A DNA stretch of 64,000 bases from Capnocytophaga bilenii (GTDB taxonomy: Bacteria > Bacteroidota > Bacteroidia > Flavobacteriales > Flavobacteriaceae), in assembly GCF_017565765.1 (NCBI RefSeq), contig NZ_JAGDYP010000005.1, forward strand, positions 1-64,000, given 5' to 3'. The notes below the pieces were generated by a model. That model was given only the letters and a program-made list of their open reading frames with translations, was not told the DNA's origin and made no database searches. Below, one piece after another: positions 40,456 to 48,947 of the stretch. The first letter of the stretch is position 1; each line of letters starts with the position of its first letter. The position numbers and the translations under genes are program-made.

Positions 40456-42156
40456 TTAAAGAGGTTTTAAATCATTTATTTTGTCTTCAATATCTTGTCC
40501 TATGAGTACGCCATCTTTCACATATTCAAGTAAAATAGGCTTAATTTCGTACTCCCAACGGATGTTAATAGGCGTATGTTTTGTAATGAAATAAGAGTGT
40601 CCTAATTGTACCTCTTCTTTCTTAAATTCAGGAGATAAATTATCCTTAAATAAGTTGGCTACACTATCAAATAGGCTTTTGGCAAAGTTATTACCTAATT
40701 CATTAGTAAGGTCTTTAGGTAGGATATTTACAAAGGCAAAGCGGCGGCGGATAGCGTAGTCTATATGCCCTACTGAGCGATCGGCGGTATTCATTGTACC
40801 TATAATGTAGAGGTTTGGGGGTAGGGTAAGGGAGCTGTCGCCTTCGATAGCGTACATACTTTGAACGGCTTCGCCTCGATATTCTAAAGCATAGATAAGT
40901 TCGCCTAGTACAGCTGATAGGTTTGCACGATTGATTTCATCGATGATAAGGACATAGTTTTTAAGCGGTATTTTATCAGCTACTATAGGTTTATAAGAAT
41001 TTTTAAACTCATAGTATTTTTCTACAATTCTAATAAAATAAGAAGCATGTCGTCTTGCTTGACCGCCTATAGTTGTTAGTTTGGTAACCCCTTGTCTGTC
41101 TTTTACGCCTGAACTAATAATACTTTTAATTTCAGCATAGTTCATATTTAAACCTTTGTTGTGAACTTCCCAATTATCACCTTTGTACTTGAATCGTTTG
41201 TCATCAGCATCAAAAAGATAAACAGCTTCAGTAAGAGGGTATTTGTAATCTTCACTTTTGGCTAACTCATCTTTTATGTGTTCTATAAAAGCTTTAAAAA
41301 TCTCTTCTTCCTTTAAAGTTTGAGTGCTTTGTTGGGCTTTATGCCAATTATCTAATGCTTCTTTAGCAAAAGTTCCTAATATTTTGTTTTCAGCAGTATA
41401 AACAATGCCATCTCCCTCTTCATTAGGTTCAGCCACAATACCTCTTACAAAATCTTCATAGGAATAACTGGGGTGAAACTGAATAAGTTTGAATTGCTCA
41501 TTGTTGTTTAAAGTATCATTTTCTCCTAAACCTAATAATGCTTTGGCAATGCGTTTGGCTTCGCGGGTTTTACCTGTACCCGGAGGTCCTTGTAGGATAA
41601 TTTGAGGTTTGTATTTTAAAAGTTTAATAACGAGGTTGTCCTCTTGAGCTTGTGTATTTCCGTTCATAATATTTAGTAAGTATTTAGCATATTTAATTCC
41701 TTCAATATCAGAGTTATAAGTAGTGACATCAGTAAGTGTTTTAATCGGTAGATTATTATTAGCATCCCATACTCCTTTTTTTAGCCATTTAACTTCACGA
41801 CAATGCTTGTATGCAGCTCTTTCTTCATCAAAATAATAATCAGAGATTACTTTGCCATAGCCTAATAAAGTATTTTTTCCTTTTTTAGCAATGACAATAT
41901 CGCCTATATTTATTTTATTTTCTCCGCTGCAAAAATCATCAAGAGCAGAAACGTTATTACGTTGGTCTTTTCCTCCTCCATAATTGTTTCTTAGGGCTTT
42001 AAGAATAGATTTTCTATCCGTGTAATTTTCCAAATCTCCCAATTTGTCCCAGCCAATAGCCATAATATCTTCGTTATAAAACTCCTCCCATTTAACAGCT
42101 TGTTCACCAGGACTATACAACCAATAATGTTTAGTATCTTCATTTTCTTTATTCAT
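40456..42156 (-). CDS. mcrB: McrB-like AAA+ GTPase with N-terminal recognition domain
   Basis: Motor subunit of about 566 residues from ATG 42156 (MNKENEDTKHYWL); a start at 42174 is possible. Residues 10-130 look like an EVE/YTH-type modified-base reader (HYWLYSPGEQAVKWEEF, IGDIVIAKKGKN). The AAA+ core has Walker A GPPGTGKT near 195, Walker B YVLIIDEINRANL near 415 and IGTMNTADRSVGHID, the McrB signature linked to GTP specificity. An EVE-like reader differs from the E. coli McrB N-terminal domain, so the recognised modification may differ too. A -7 element lies 32 bases upstream. Confidence 0.87.
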   Translation of the reverse strand: MNKENEDTKHYWLYSPGEQAVKWEEFYNEDIMAIGWDKLGDLENYTDRKSILKALRNNYGGGKDQRNNVSALDDFCSGENKINIGDIVIAKKGKNTLLGYGKVISDYYFDEERAAYKHCREVKWLKKGVWDANNNLPIKTLTDVTTYNSDIEGIKYAKYLLNIMNGNTQAQEDNLVIKLLKYKPQIILQGPPGTGKTREAKRIAKALLGLGENDTLNNNEQFKLIQFHPSYSYEDFVRGIVAEPNEEGDGIVYTAENKILGTFAKEALDNWHKAQQSTQTLKEEEIFKAFIEHIKDELAKSEDYKYPLTEAVYLFDADDKRFKYKGDNWEVHNKGLNMNYAEIKSIISSGVKDRQGVTKLTTIGGQARRHASYFIRIVEKYYEFKNSYKPIVADKIPLKNYVLIIDEINRANLSAVLGELIYALEYRGEAVQSMYAIEGDSSLTLPPNLYIIGTMNTADRSVGHIDYAIRRRFAFVNILPKDLTNELGNNFAKSLFDSVANLFKDNLSPEFKKEEVQLGHSYFITKHTPINIRWEYEIKPILLEYVKDGVLIGQDIEDKINDLKPL

Positions 42157-42187
42157 ATTTTGATAGACTATCATATTTTTAAAGCAA

Positions 42188-42195
42188 CAAAGGTA
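42188..42195 (-). promoter_or_regulatory. Probable -7 element of mcrBC
   Basis: Minus-strand TACCTTTG, 32 bases before the mcrB start; the -33 box is not clear. Confidence 0.45.
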
Positions 42196-42235
42196 GCGAT
42201 TTATTTTAGAATATACAAAAAAAAGACGCTTACCC

Positions 42236-42306
42236 TTCGTTTATTGTTCGTCACATACTCGGCTGCGCCAGCTCGCCGACTTTCTTTCGGTCATCCTTCG
42301 CTCTTC
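42236..42306 (+). repeat. Dispersed intergenic repeat, mcrB side
   Basis: A GC-richer stretch with CCTTCGTTTATTGTTCGTCA, then CATACTCGGCTGCGCCAGCTCG and CATCCTTCGCTCTTCC. The part 42247-42275 matches 44148-44176 at all but one of 29 bases, and the CCTTCGCT unit recurs at 18149-18194. Confidence 0.8.
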
Positions 42307-42380
42307 CTGTATCCATTCTATATCCATCTTATATCGAATGTAAAGAGTAAGTAAGCAGGAGAAAAATGTCTGTACAAAAA

Positions 42381-42427
42381 AAACACTTTGCCAAAAGTCA
42401 TAAATTACGACCTCTGGCAAAGTGTTT
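42381..42427 (-). terminator. Terminator of the Lrp-family regulator gene
   Basis: Arms of 23 bases (42381-42403, 42405-42427) pair with three mismatches around a single loop base, core CACTTTGCCA/TGGCAAAGTG. On the minus strand it follows the regulator stop by 20 bases and runs into a T-rich tract. Confidence 0.8.
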
Positions 42428-42446
42428 AAATATGATTCAAAAAAAC

Positions 42447-42926
42447 TTACAATTCGCGGAAGGCTTTGTGCAATAAACGGCGTTTGTCGTTGATAGCTTC
42501 TTCCATAGAGATCATTGTTTCGGAACGCGATACGCCTTGTATCTCGTCTATCATATAAATAACCTCTTTGGCGTGTTTGGTATCTTTGGCGCGTATTTTA
42601 CAAAATATATTGTATTTGCCTGAAGTGATATGTGCTACTGTTACAAAAGGTATTTCTTCTAATCGTTCCAACACAAACTGCGCCTGATGATTACGCTCTA
42701 AAAATATACCTACATAGGCTATAAATGTATAACCTAAGCGATCATAATCTACGGTGAGGGTAGAGCCTTTGATAATGCCTATTTCTTCCATTTTTCGTAC
42801 ACGTACGTGTACAGTTCCGGCTGAGATATCAAGCTGCTTAGCAATATCGGTGAAAGGGGTACGGGTGTTATCAATCAGTAAATCTAAGATTTGGTGGTCG
42901 ATTTCGTCTAACTTATATTTTGCCAT
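42447..42926 (-). CDS. Lrp/AsnC-family transcriptional regulator
   Basis: 159-residue regulator with an N-terminal winged helix-turn-helix (DIAKQLDISAGTVHVRVRKM, about 25-44) and a C-terminal RAM/ligand-binding domain (AYVGIFLERNHQAQFVLERL and on). Members bind DNA as octamers and sense amino acids. It is a single gene with its own strong terminator. Its targets cannot be read from sequence; the downstream mcrBC genes are separated from it by the terminator and a repeat, and the upstream peptidase gene by 98 bases. Confidence 0.88.
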   Translation of the reverse strand: MAKYKLDEIDHQILDLLIDNTRTPFTDIAKQLDISAGTVHVRVRKMEEIGIIKGSTLTVDYDRLGYTFIAYVGIFLERNHQAQFVLERLEEIPFVTVAHITSGKYNIFCKIRAKDTKHAKEVIYMIDEIQGVSRSETMISMEEAINDKRRLLHKAFREL

Positions 42927-43024
42927 AATGGTATTGTTTTTATTATTTGGGTGGCAAAGTAACTATTTTTTTTTGAATATTCCAAATAAAATGGATAAAT
43001 CTTTAAAAATATTTTATCAATATT

Positions 43025-44092
43025 TTATATATACTTCATTTTATTTAAATCTAAGGTACTTTCTATTAAGTCCTTGCTATAGGGTGGGGTAAGAAAATGA
43101 GACAATTTATCTTCTTGGTGTCCGAATTTGTGTGACAAATCACCTATTTCGGCTATATAGGGCTGGAAATTGATATGGTTGTCTTGCAATACTTCTTGGT
43201 ATAAAATACCTACATCGTTGCCGCTGTGCGTATCATCACGCAAGAGGATATCATAAAAGAGTTTGTCGTTTTCGGGAATATTGAAATAATCTTTATAATT
43301 TACACTTGTAACTTCTTCTAAAGCGATGTATTCTAAAGCTGTACTTATAGCTGTAGCAATACAATTGCGCGTCTGTTCACGATTGTAATCATTAGGAAAA
43401 TGCCCTGCTTCAAACAAAATTGTAGGTGTACCAGCTGCAGTATAATAGTCGCCTGTGCAATTGATGTTGAAACTATCATCAAAACGAGCTATTTGGTTAG
43501 GTATATACAATTGTAACTTTCGATACATTACAACAATAACTTCCATAGCACGCTTACGAACCTCATTGATAGTACGCTCTTCGTTATAAGAAGGAGCTAA
43601 AAATGATACTGTAGCAGGGTGAGCTGCTTTTCCTGCACTAAAAATAGAACGCTGATCGTGTAAATTGAAGCAATAATCAGGATTTACGAGTTCGTAGGCT
43701 TTACGCAAACAGAGGCTTTCGGGTTGTGTGAGTTGAAAAGCATCACGATTAAGGTCGGTTTGGTTGTGATTTACACGTGTAAACACATTGGCACCATCGG
43801 GGTTGAGCATAGGAATGCAATAAAGAGAGAGTTTGCTAAGCAAGGGGCTACCTTTTAATGAGTTTAGCACATCAAAGAGTGCCTTGGTAGTAGTAGATTC
43901 ATTGCCGTGCATTTGCGACCATAGGAGTATTTTTTTTTTGCCTTTTCCTATTCTGTAAAGATTGATAGGTGTTTGTAATACAGAATGCCCTAATGGTATT
44001 ATTTCATCAAAATAATAAGTAGTTAATAGGGGTGCTATCATATCGTAATTGATATAACGCCCGCTTAATGTAGGTTCTTTTATTATTGTCAT
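43025..44092 (-). CDS. M14-family zinc carboxypeptidase
   Basis: 355-residue metallopeptidase-like protein of the M14 group. Zinc ligands His62 and Glu65 are in SQMHGNEST, the third His in NLHDQRS, the substrate Arg motif in NPDGANVFTRVNHNQTDLNRD, and the catalytic Glu in LFEAGHFPND. No signal peptide is visible, so it probably works in the cytoplasm on peptides or modified amino-acid conjugates. The exact substrate is unknown. It is separated from the Lrp gene by 98 bases and faces a repeat-rich gap upstream. Confidence 0.85.
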   Translation of the reverse strand: MTIIKEPTLSGRYINYDMIAPLLTTYYFDEIIPLGHSVLQTPINLYRIGKGKKKILLWSQMHGNESTTTKALFDVLNSLKGSPLLSKLSLYCIPMLNPDGANVFTRVNHNQTDLNRDAFQLTQPESLCLRKAYELVNPDYCFNLHDQRSIFSAGKAAHPATVSFLAPSYNEERTINEVRKRAMEVIVVMYRKLQLYIPNQIARFDDSFNINCTGDYYTAAGTPTILFEAGHFPNDYNREQTRNCIATAISTALEYIALEEVTSVNYKDYFNIPENDKLFYDILLRDDTHSGNDVGILYQEVLQDNHINFQPYIAEIGDLSHKFGHQEDKLSHFLTPPYSKDLIESTLDLNKMKYI

Positions 44093-44133
44093 ATTTGTTA
44101 TTATTTATCTTTCGGTGTGAGCCGGGTCTTTAT

Positions 44134-44244
44134 CCTTCGCTTATCCTTCGTCACATACTCGGCTGCGGCAGCTCGGTGCGAGCCGCACGTGCTTTTATCC
44201 TTCGCTCAAGGTTCGCTTATCCTTCGCTCATCCTTCGCTGAAGG
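44134..44244 (+). repeat. Dispersed intergenic repeat, largest copy
   Basis: CCTTCGCTTAT units (44134-44144), then a 29-base stretch shared with 42247-42275 (44148-44176), a CG-rich palindromic part (CGGCT ... AGCCG), and a second tandem block 44199-44231 ending in CCTTCGCTGAAGG (44232-44244), the same ending as at 18182-18194. Confidence 0.8.
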
Positions 44245-44559
44245 TATACAATAGACTGATGGTGCAAAGATAATAAAATATAATGATAAACGACAAGGTG
44301 TAAATAATAATAGTCATAGTCAATTTACAAAAGTAACAACCAAATCCAATAGGTTACAAAAGTGAAAAATCTACAAGTATCTATTTTATGCTGTTACAGA
44401 TGTTTTATTGCGTTTTTATTGTTTTTATTTGTAATAATACTGATTTTTTATTGGTATAATCAAAATTTATAGTGAATTATATATGATTGATTCTTAGATG
44501 ATTGTTATTATAATATTCAATATAAACTTTATTACTTATAAAAATAGTTGTGTTTAGAG

Positions 44560-44590
44560 TTGTGTATATAAGAAATAATGATTACATTTG
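44560..44590 (+). promoter_or_regulatory. Promoter of the XRE-family regulator
   Basis: TTG (44560-44562), 20 bases, TACATTTG (44583-44590), 31 bases before the start codon. Confidence 0.65.
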
Positions 44591-44621
44591 TGCTGTATTA
44601 ATAATTTAATTAGAAGTTACA

Positions 44622-45113
44622 ATGTTAAACACATCTGATTTTACACAACGCCTGCAACAGGTGATGGATTATTACGGTATGAATGCTACGGCTTTTGCTG
44701 ATGCTTTAGAAATTCAGCGTTCGGGGATTTCACATTTGTTATCGGAACGCAATAAACCAAGTTTGGATTTTATACTGAAACTGATTGAAAAATTTCCAGA
44801 AGTGGATATGTATTGGATTACGCAAGGCAAGGGTAGTTTTCCTAAAAAGGATGAAAAAACACCCAAAGCAAGAGTACAGCCTGATTTATTCAGTGAAGTG
44901 CCTGAAATTGATATTACGCCTGCTGTAGCACCACAAAAAACTGTGAACACAACAGCAACAGCGGCTGATATGGCTGTACTGACAGCTACAACCATTGCTG
45001 AAACAACAAAGGCTGCGGAAAGAACTATAACAGGGAATACCGAACGAAAAATTAGACGTATTATCTTTTTTTATGAAGATAATCATTTTGAGGTTTTTGA
45101 CAATGATAAATAA
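44622..45113 (+). CDS. XRE-family transcriptional regulator
   Basis: 163-residue protein. An N-terminal helix-turn-helix of the Cro/CI type (FADALEIQRSGISHLLSERN, about 28-47) is followed by VDMYWITQGKGSF, a continuation I know from flavobacterial regulators. A Thr/Ala-rich linker (about 100-140) and a short basic strand end (RKIRRIIFFYEDNHFEVF) follow. It may bind its own promoter. It precedes the UvrD-type helicase gene, which has its own promoter. Confidence 0.85.
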   Translation: MLNTSDFTQRLQQVMDYYGMNATAFADALEIQRSGISHLLSERNKPSLDFILKLIEKFPEVDMYWITQGKGSFPKKDEKTPKARVQPDLFSEVPEIDITPAVAPQKTVNTTATAADMAVLTATTIAETTKAAERTITGNTERKIRRIIFFYEDNHFEVFDNDK

Positions 45114-45144
45114 TGGTTTGGCTAAAGAATTTGTAGGAGTATGG

Positions 45145-45174
45145 TTGTTAATTATGGTGAGTTTTGTATCTTTG
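45145..45174 (+). promoter_or_regulatory. Promoter of the UvrD-type helicase gene
   Basis: TTG (45145-45147), 19 bases, TATCTTTG (45167-45174), 25 bases before the ATG at 45200. Full consensus match, which also supports the chosen start. Confidence 0.75.
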
Positions 45175-45199
45175 TACCCTTAAAAAAAATAGCTACATA

Positions 45200-47542
45200 A
45201 TGGATATATTTTTACAAGATCTTGCCAAACTTAATGAACCGCAGCGTGCTGCAGTGCTTCAGAAGGAGGGTCCTATCATTGTAATAGCGGGGGCTGGCTC
45301 GGGAAAAACGCGTGTGCTAACTTATCGTATTGCTAACCTTATGCGTGAGGGGGTAGATGCGTTTCATATTTTGGCACTTACCTTTACCAATAAGGCGGCT
45401 AATGAGATGAAAAAACGTATTACGGAACTTGTGGGCAATGAGGGTAAAAATTTGTGGATGGGTACTTTTCATTCGGTTTTTGCTAAATTGTTGCGTGTAG
45501 AAGCTGATAAATTAGGCTATCCGCAAAATTTTACGATTTACGATACACAGGATTCACAACGGCTGGTGAGTGCTATTATCAAAGAAAAGGATTTGGACAA
45601 AGATGTGTATAAATACAAGCAAATACACCAACGCATTTCATCTCTAAAAAATAACCTTATAACAGTAAGGGCATACTTTAGCAATCCTGAATTGATAGAG
45701 ATAGATGCTGTACGCCGCCAGCCTCGTTTTGGAGAAATTTATCAGGAGTACGTAGACCGTTGTTTTAAAGCAGGAGCAATGGATTTTGACGATTTATTGC
45801 TTCGCACCAACGAGTTGCTAAATGTATACCCAGATGTGTTAGCTAAATACCAAAATAGATTTCAGTATATATTGGTAGATGAGTATCAGGATACAAACCA
45901 CTCTCAGTATCTGATAGTTAAGGCTTTGGCAGACCGCTTTCAGAATATATGCGTAGTGGGAGATGATGCACAAAGTATCTATGCTTTTAGAGGAGCTAAT
46001 ATCAATAATATACTAAATTTCAGGAGTGATTATCGTAATGCCAAAGAATATAAACTAGAACAGAATTACCGTTCTACCAAAAACATAGTAGAGGCAGCAA
46101 ATAGTGTGATTGAACACAATAAGGTGCGCTTAGACAAGGTGGTTTTTACTGAAAATGAATTGGGAGAGCCTATAAAAGTGCATAGAAGTGCTACCGATGC
46201 TGATGAAGGGCGCTTTGTGGCGGGGTCTATTTTTGAAAATAAGATGCAACACCAATTGCCTAATGGAGATTTTGCAGTACTGTATCGTACTAACTCACAA
46301 TCGCGTGCTATAGAAGATGCTTTGCGCAAGCGGGACATTCCATATCGCATTTATGGAGGACTTTCGTTCTACCAACGTAAAGAGGTAAAAGATATGCTTG
46401 CTTATCTCAGGTTATTGGTAAACCCTAACGATGAAGAAGCTTTGATGCGCGTGATAAACTTTCCTGCACGCGGCATTGGTGATACTACAATGGAAAAACT
46501 TACTTTGGCAGCTAACCAATATAAAAAATCGGTATTTGAGGTGATGTATAACCTGAACAACTTGCCCGATTTGCACATCAATAAGACTACCAAGCAAAAA
46601 CTCTCAGATTTTGTATTGATGATTTTGAATTTACAGGTATTGAGCAAGGAACTTGATGCTTATGAAATAGCAGAACGGGTGGTGAAACGCACTGGCTTAC
46701 TACAAGAATACAAGAAAGATGCAACACCAGAAGGAATTGCAAAAATAGAAAATATAGAAGAGTTGCTAAACGGTATGAAGGATTTTGTGAAGGGGCAAGA
46801 AGATGTAGCCGATAGCAAGGGTAGCCTAACGGAGTATTTGGAAGATGTATCGCTGGCTACGGATATGGATAAAGACATAGGCGATGATGATCGTGTAGCA
46901 CTGATGACGATTCACCTATCAAAAGGATTGGAATTTCCTTATGTGTATATAGTGGGTATGGAGGAAGACCTTTTCCCTTCGGCAAAGAGTATACAAACAC
47001 GTGAAGAACTTGAGGAAGAACGCCGCTTGTTTTACGTAGCACTTACCCGTGCTGAAAAACAAGCATACCTAACTTATGCTGAACAGCGTTATCGTTTTGG
47101 TAGTTCGCAAGATACTGAACCGAGTAGATTTATAGAAGAGATAAAAGAAGCACACTTAAAGTATCTTACCCCTATACAATCACAGCTTAACTATCGTTAT
47201 AAGCCTTTGATAGATAGAGATATATTTGGTGAAGTGGACAAAAGCAAACTGCGATTACAAAAGCCTATTAGCGGTACGCCGCCAGCTAAGAATACGCCTA
47301 CAGCAGATGAGTTGCCAAAATTGCGCAAGCTAAAACCTATAAATGCAATGCCTGCCGCTAATGATAAAAGTTTGTATAACGAACTGAGAGTGGGGGCGAG
47401 GGTGCAACACGAGCGTTTTGGGCAAGGAGTGGTAATAGCCTTAGAAGGCGCGGGGAATGACAAAAAGGCGCAGGTAAACTTTGATACAGGGGGCTTGAAG
47501 AATATATTATTGCGTTTTGCAAAGCTGACTTTAATAGATTGA
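45200..47542 (+). CDS. UvrD/PcrA-type DNA helicase
   Basis: Superfamily 1A helicase of 780 residues that unwinds DNA 3'-5' in repair and replication restart. Motif I is IAGAGSGKTRVLTYR, motif II VDEYQDTN, motif III VVGDDAQSIYAFRGA, motif IV QNYRST, motif V LMTIHLSKGLEFPYV, and motif VI LFYVALTRAEKQ. The C-terminus has GARVQHERFGQGVV, the RNA-polymerase-contacting Tudor-like end found in PcrA/UvrD. The ATG at 45200 was chosen over 45164 because the latter overlaps the -7 element. It is transcribed alone. Confidence 0.95.
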   Translation: MDIFLQDLAKLNEPQRAAVLQKEGPIIVIAGAGSGKTRVLTYRIANLMREGVDAFHILALTFTNKAANEMKKRITELVGNEGKNLWMGTFHSVFAKLLRVEADKLGYPQNFTIYDTQDSQRLVSAIIKEKDLDKDVYKYKQIHQRISSLKNNLITVRAYFSNPELIEIDAVRRQPRFGEIYQEYVDRCFKAGAMDFDDLLLRTNELLNVYPDVLAKYQNRFQYILVDEYQDTNHSQYLIVKALADRFQNICVVGDDAQSIYAFRGANINNILNFRSDYRNAKEYKLEQNYRSTKNIVEAANSVIEHNKVRLDKVVFTENELGEPIKVHRSATDADEGRFVAGSIFENKMQHQLPNGDFAVLYRTNSQSRAIEDALRKRDIPYRIYGGLSFYQRKEVKDMLAYLRLLVNPNDEEALMRVINFPARGIGDTTMEKLTLAANQYKKSVFEVMYNLNNLPDLHINKTTKQKLSDFVLMILNLQVLSKELDAYEIAERVVKRTGLLQEYKKDATPEGIAKIENIEELLNGMKDFVKGQEDVADSKGSLTEYLEDVSLATDMDKDIGDDDRVALMTIHLSKGLEFPYVYIVGMEEDLFPSAKSIQTREELEEERRLFYVALTRAEKQAYLTYAEQRYRFGSSQDTEPSRFIEEIKEAHLKYLTPIQSQLNYRYKPLIDRDIFGEVDKSKLRLQKPISGTPPAKNTPTADELPKLRKLKPINAMPAANDKSLYNELRVGARVQHERFGQGVVIALEGAGNDKKAQVNFDTGGLKNILLRFAKLTLID

Positions 47543-47592
47543 TATTCAATAGGTTATATTTCATAAATTAAAGAACAAGATATAAAAATACG

Positions 47593-48942
47593 ATGTTTTT
47601 AGAAGATAACGAAGAGAACTATGCTGTAAGCAAATTTGAACTGATGCTGCGGGAGAATAATACGCTTTTTTTTGATGTAGATGAATTTGAAGATATTGTA
47701 GAATATTATATAGAGAACGGGCGTACGCATAAGGCAAAACGAGCTTTAGAGCTGGGACTATCACAGCACCCTACAGCAGTTTCGCTTAAATTACTTTATG
47801 CAGAACAGTTAGTTTTTGAAGACCAGCTGAATGAGGCTACTCAGCTATTAGAGGAGCTCACTCATACAGAGCCTCTGAATGCAGAAGTATATGTACAAAA
47901 AGCAAACTTGTATTCAAAACTCAACAAACACCGCCGCGCTATTGAATTATTAGAATATGCCATAACACTCACAGATGATGTACCGAGTATTTTTGCACTT
48001 ATAGGTATGGAGTACTTGCTCATAGATGAGTATGCCAACGCACGTACTTATTTTAGAAAAAGTGTGGAAAAAGACCCGCAAGACTATACTTCACTACAAC
48101 AATTGTTGTATTGCTATGAGGTTTTGGACGAAACGCAAGAAGCTATGAGCTTTTTGAATGACTATTTAGACCAAAATCCTTATTGTGAGGTGGCTTGGTA
48201 CTATCTTGGACGATTGTACTTATCAGAAAATGACAGTAAAAATGCGATTCGTTGTTTTGATTTTGCAATTGTAAGTGATGATACTTTTACAGGTGCTTAC
48301 TTTGAAAAAGCAAGGGTACTTGAAACGATAGGCGACTATGAAAGAGCTATTGAAAATTATAAAATTACTCTTACCCTAGATGACCCTTCCGCATTGGTAT
48401 ATCTTCATATAGGGCGTTGCTATGAGAAGATGCTAAACGATGAAAAAGCTGAGATTTACTACTTTAAAGCCATACACGAAGACCCACAATTAGACAAAGC
48501 GTGGATTACCTTAGCTGACTTTTACTATTTGCGGCGAAATCATACTAAAGCACTTAAATATATACAAAAAGTACTTACATTAGAGCCTAATGAGCCTTAT
48601 TATTGGCGTAGATATGCTGAAATTAATTATTTTCAGTTGCATAATCTTGAAGAAGCAGAATATGGCTACCGAAAGGCAGTACAAAATGGTGATTATTCGT
48701 ATACAGCTCTTATAGATTGGGTAGATTTGATGTTTTTGACACGACAATATGGAGATGCATTGCCTATTATTATTGATATAGTAGATATTTTTCCGTATGA
48801 GTTATGTAATTACTATAGGCTTGCCCTAGCATATCACGGTTTGGGAAAAGAAGAATTAGCCTATAAATATTATCAGCTGGGGGTACAGCAAGTACCAGAA
48901 TGGCAGTCTTTTTTTGAAAGCAAGTTTAATTTTAAGATGTAG
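47593..48942 (+). CDS. Tetratricopeptide-repeat protein
   Basis: 449-residue soluble protein made almost wholly of helical TPR units, for example AEVYVQKANLYSKLNKHRRA, CEVAWYYLGRLYLSEND and EPYYWRRYAEINY. About ten repeats can be counted by eye. No signal peptide or enzymatic domain is visible, so it is likely a cytoplasmic scaffold. Homologues are widespread in Flavobacteriaceae without a known role. It is followed after five bases by the flippase gene, so the two are one transcript. Confidence 0.85.
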   Translation: MFLEDNEENYAVSKFELMLRENNTLFFDVDEFEDIVEYYIENGRTHKAKRALELGLSQHPTAVSLKLLYAEQLVFEDQLNEATQLLEELTHTEPLNAEVYVQKANLYSKLNKHRRAIELLEYAITLTDDVPSIFALIGMEYLLIDEYANARTYFRKSVEKDPQDYTSLQQLLYCYEVLDETQEAMSFLNDYLDQNPYCEVAWYYLGRLYLSENDSKNAIRCFDFAIVSDDTFTGAYFEKARVLETIGDYERAIENYKITLTLDDPSALVYLHIGRCYEKMLNDEKAEIYYFKAIHEDPQLDKAWITLADFYYLRRNHTKALKYIQKVLTLEPNEPYYWRRYAEINYFQLHNLEEAEYGYRKAVQNGDYSYTALIDWVDLMFLTRQYGDALPIIIDIVDIFPYELCNYYRLALAYHGLGKEELAYKYYQLGVQQVPEWQSFFESKFNFKM

Positions 48943-48947
48943 TCATT

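Larger units (their letters stand above)
44093..44621. other. 529-base gap with repeats and a promoter
   Basis: The left third holds the dispersed repeat (44134-44244). The rest is very AT-rich with no open frame of note, ending in the promoter of the XRE regulator. No RNA gene was recognised. Confidence 0.6.
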
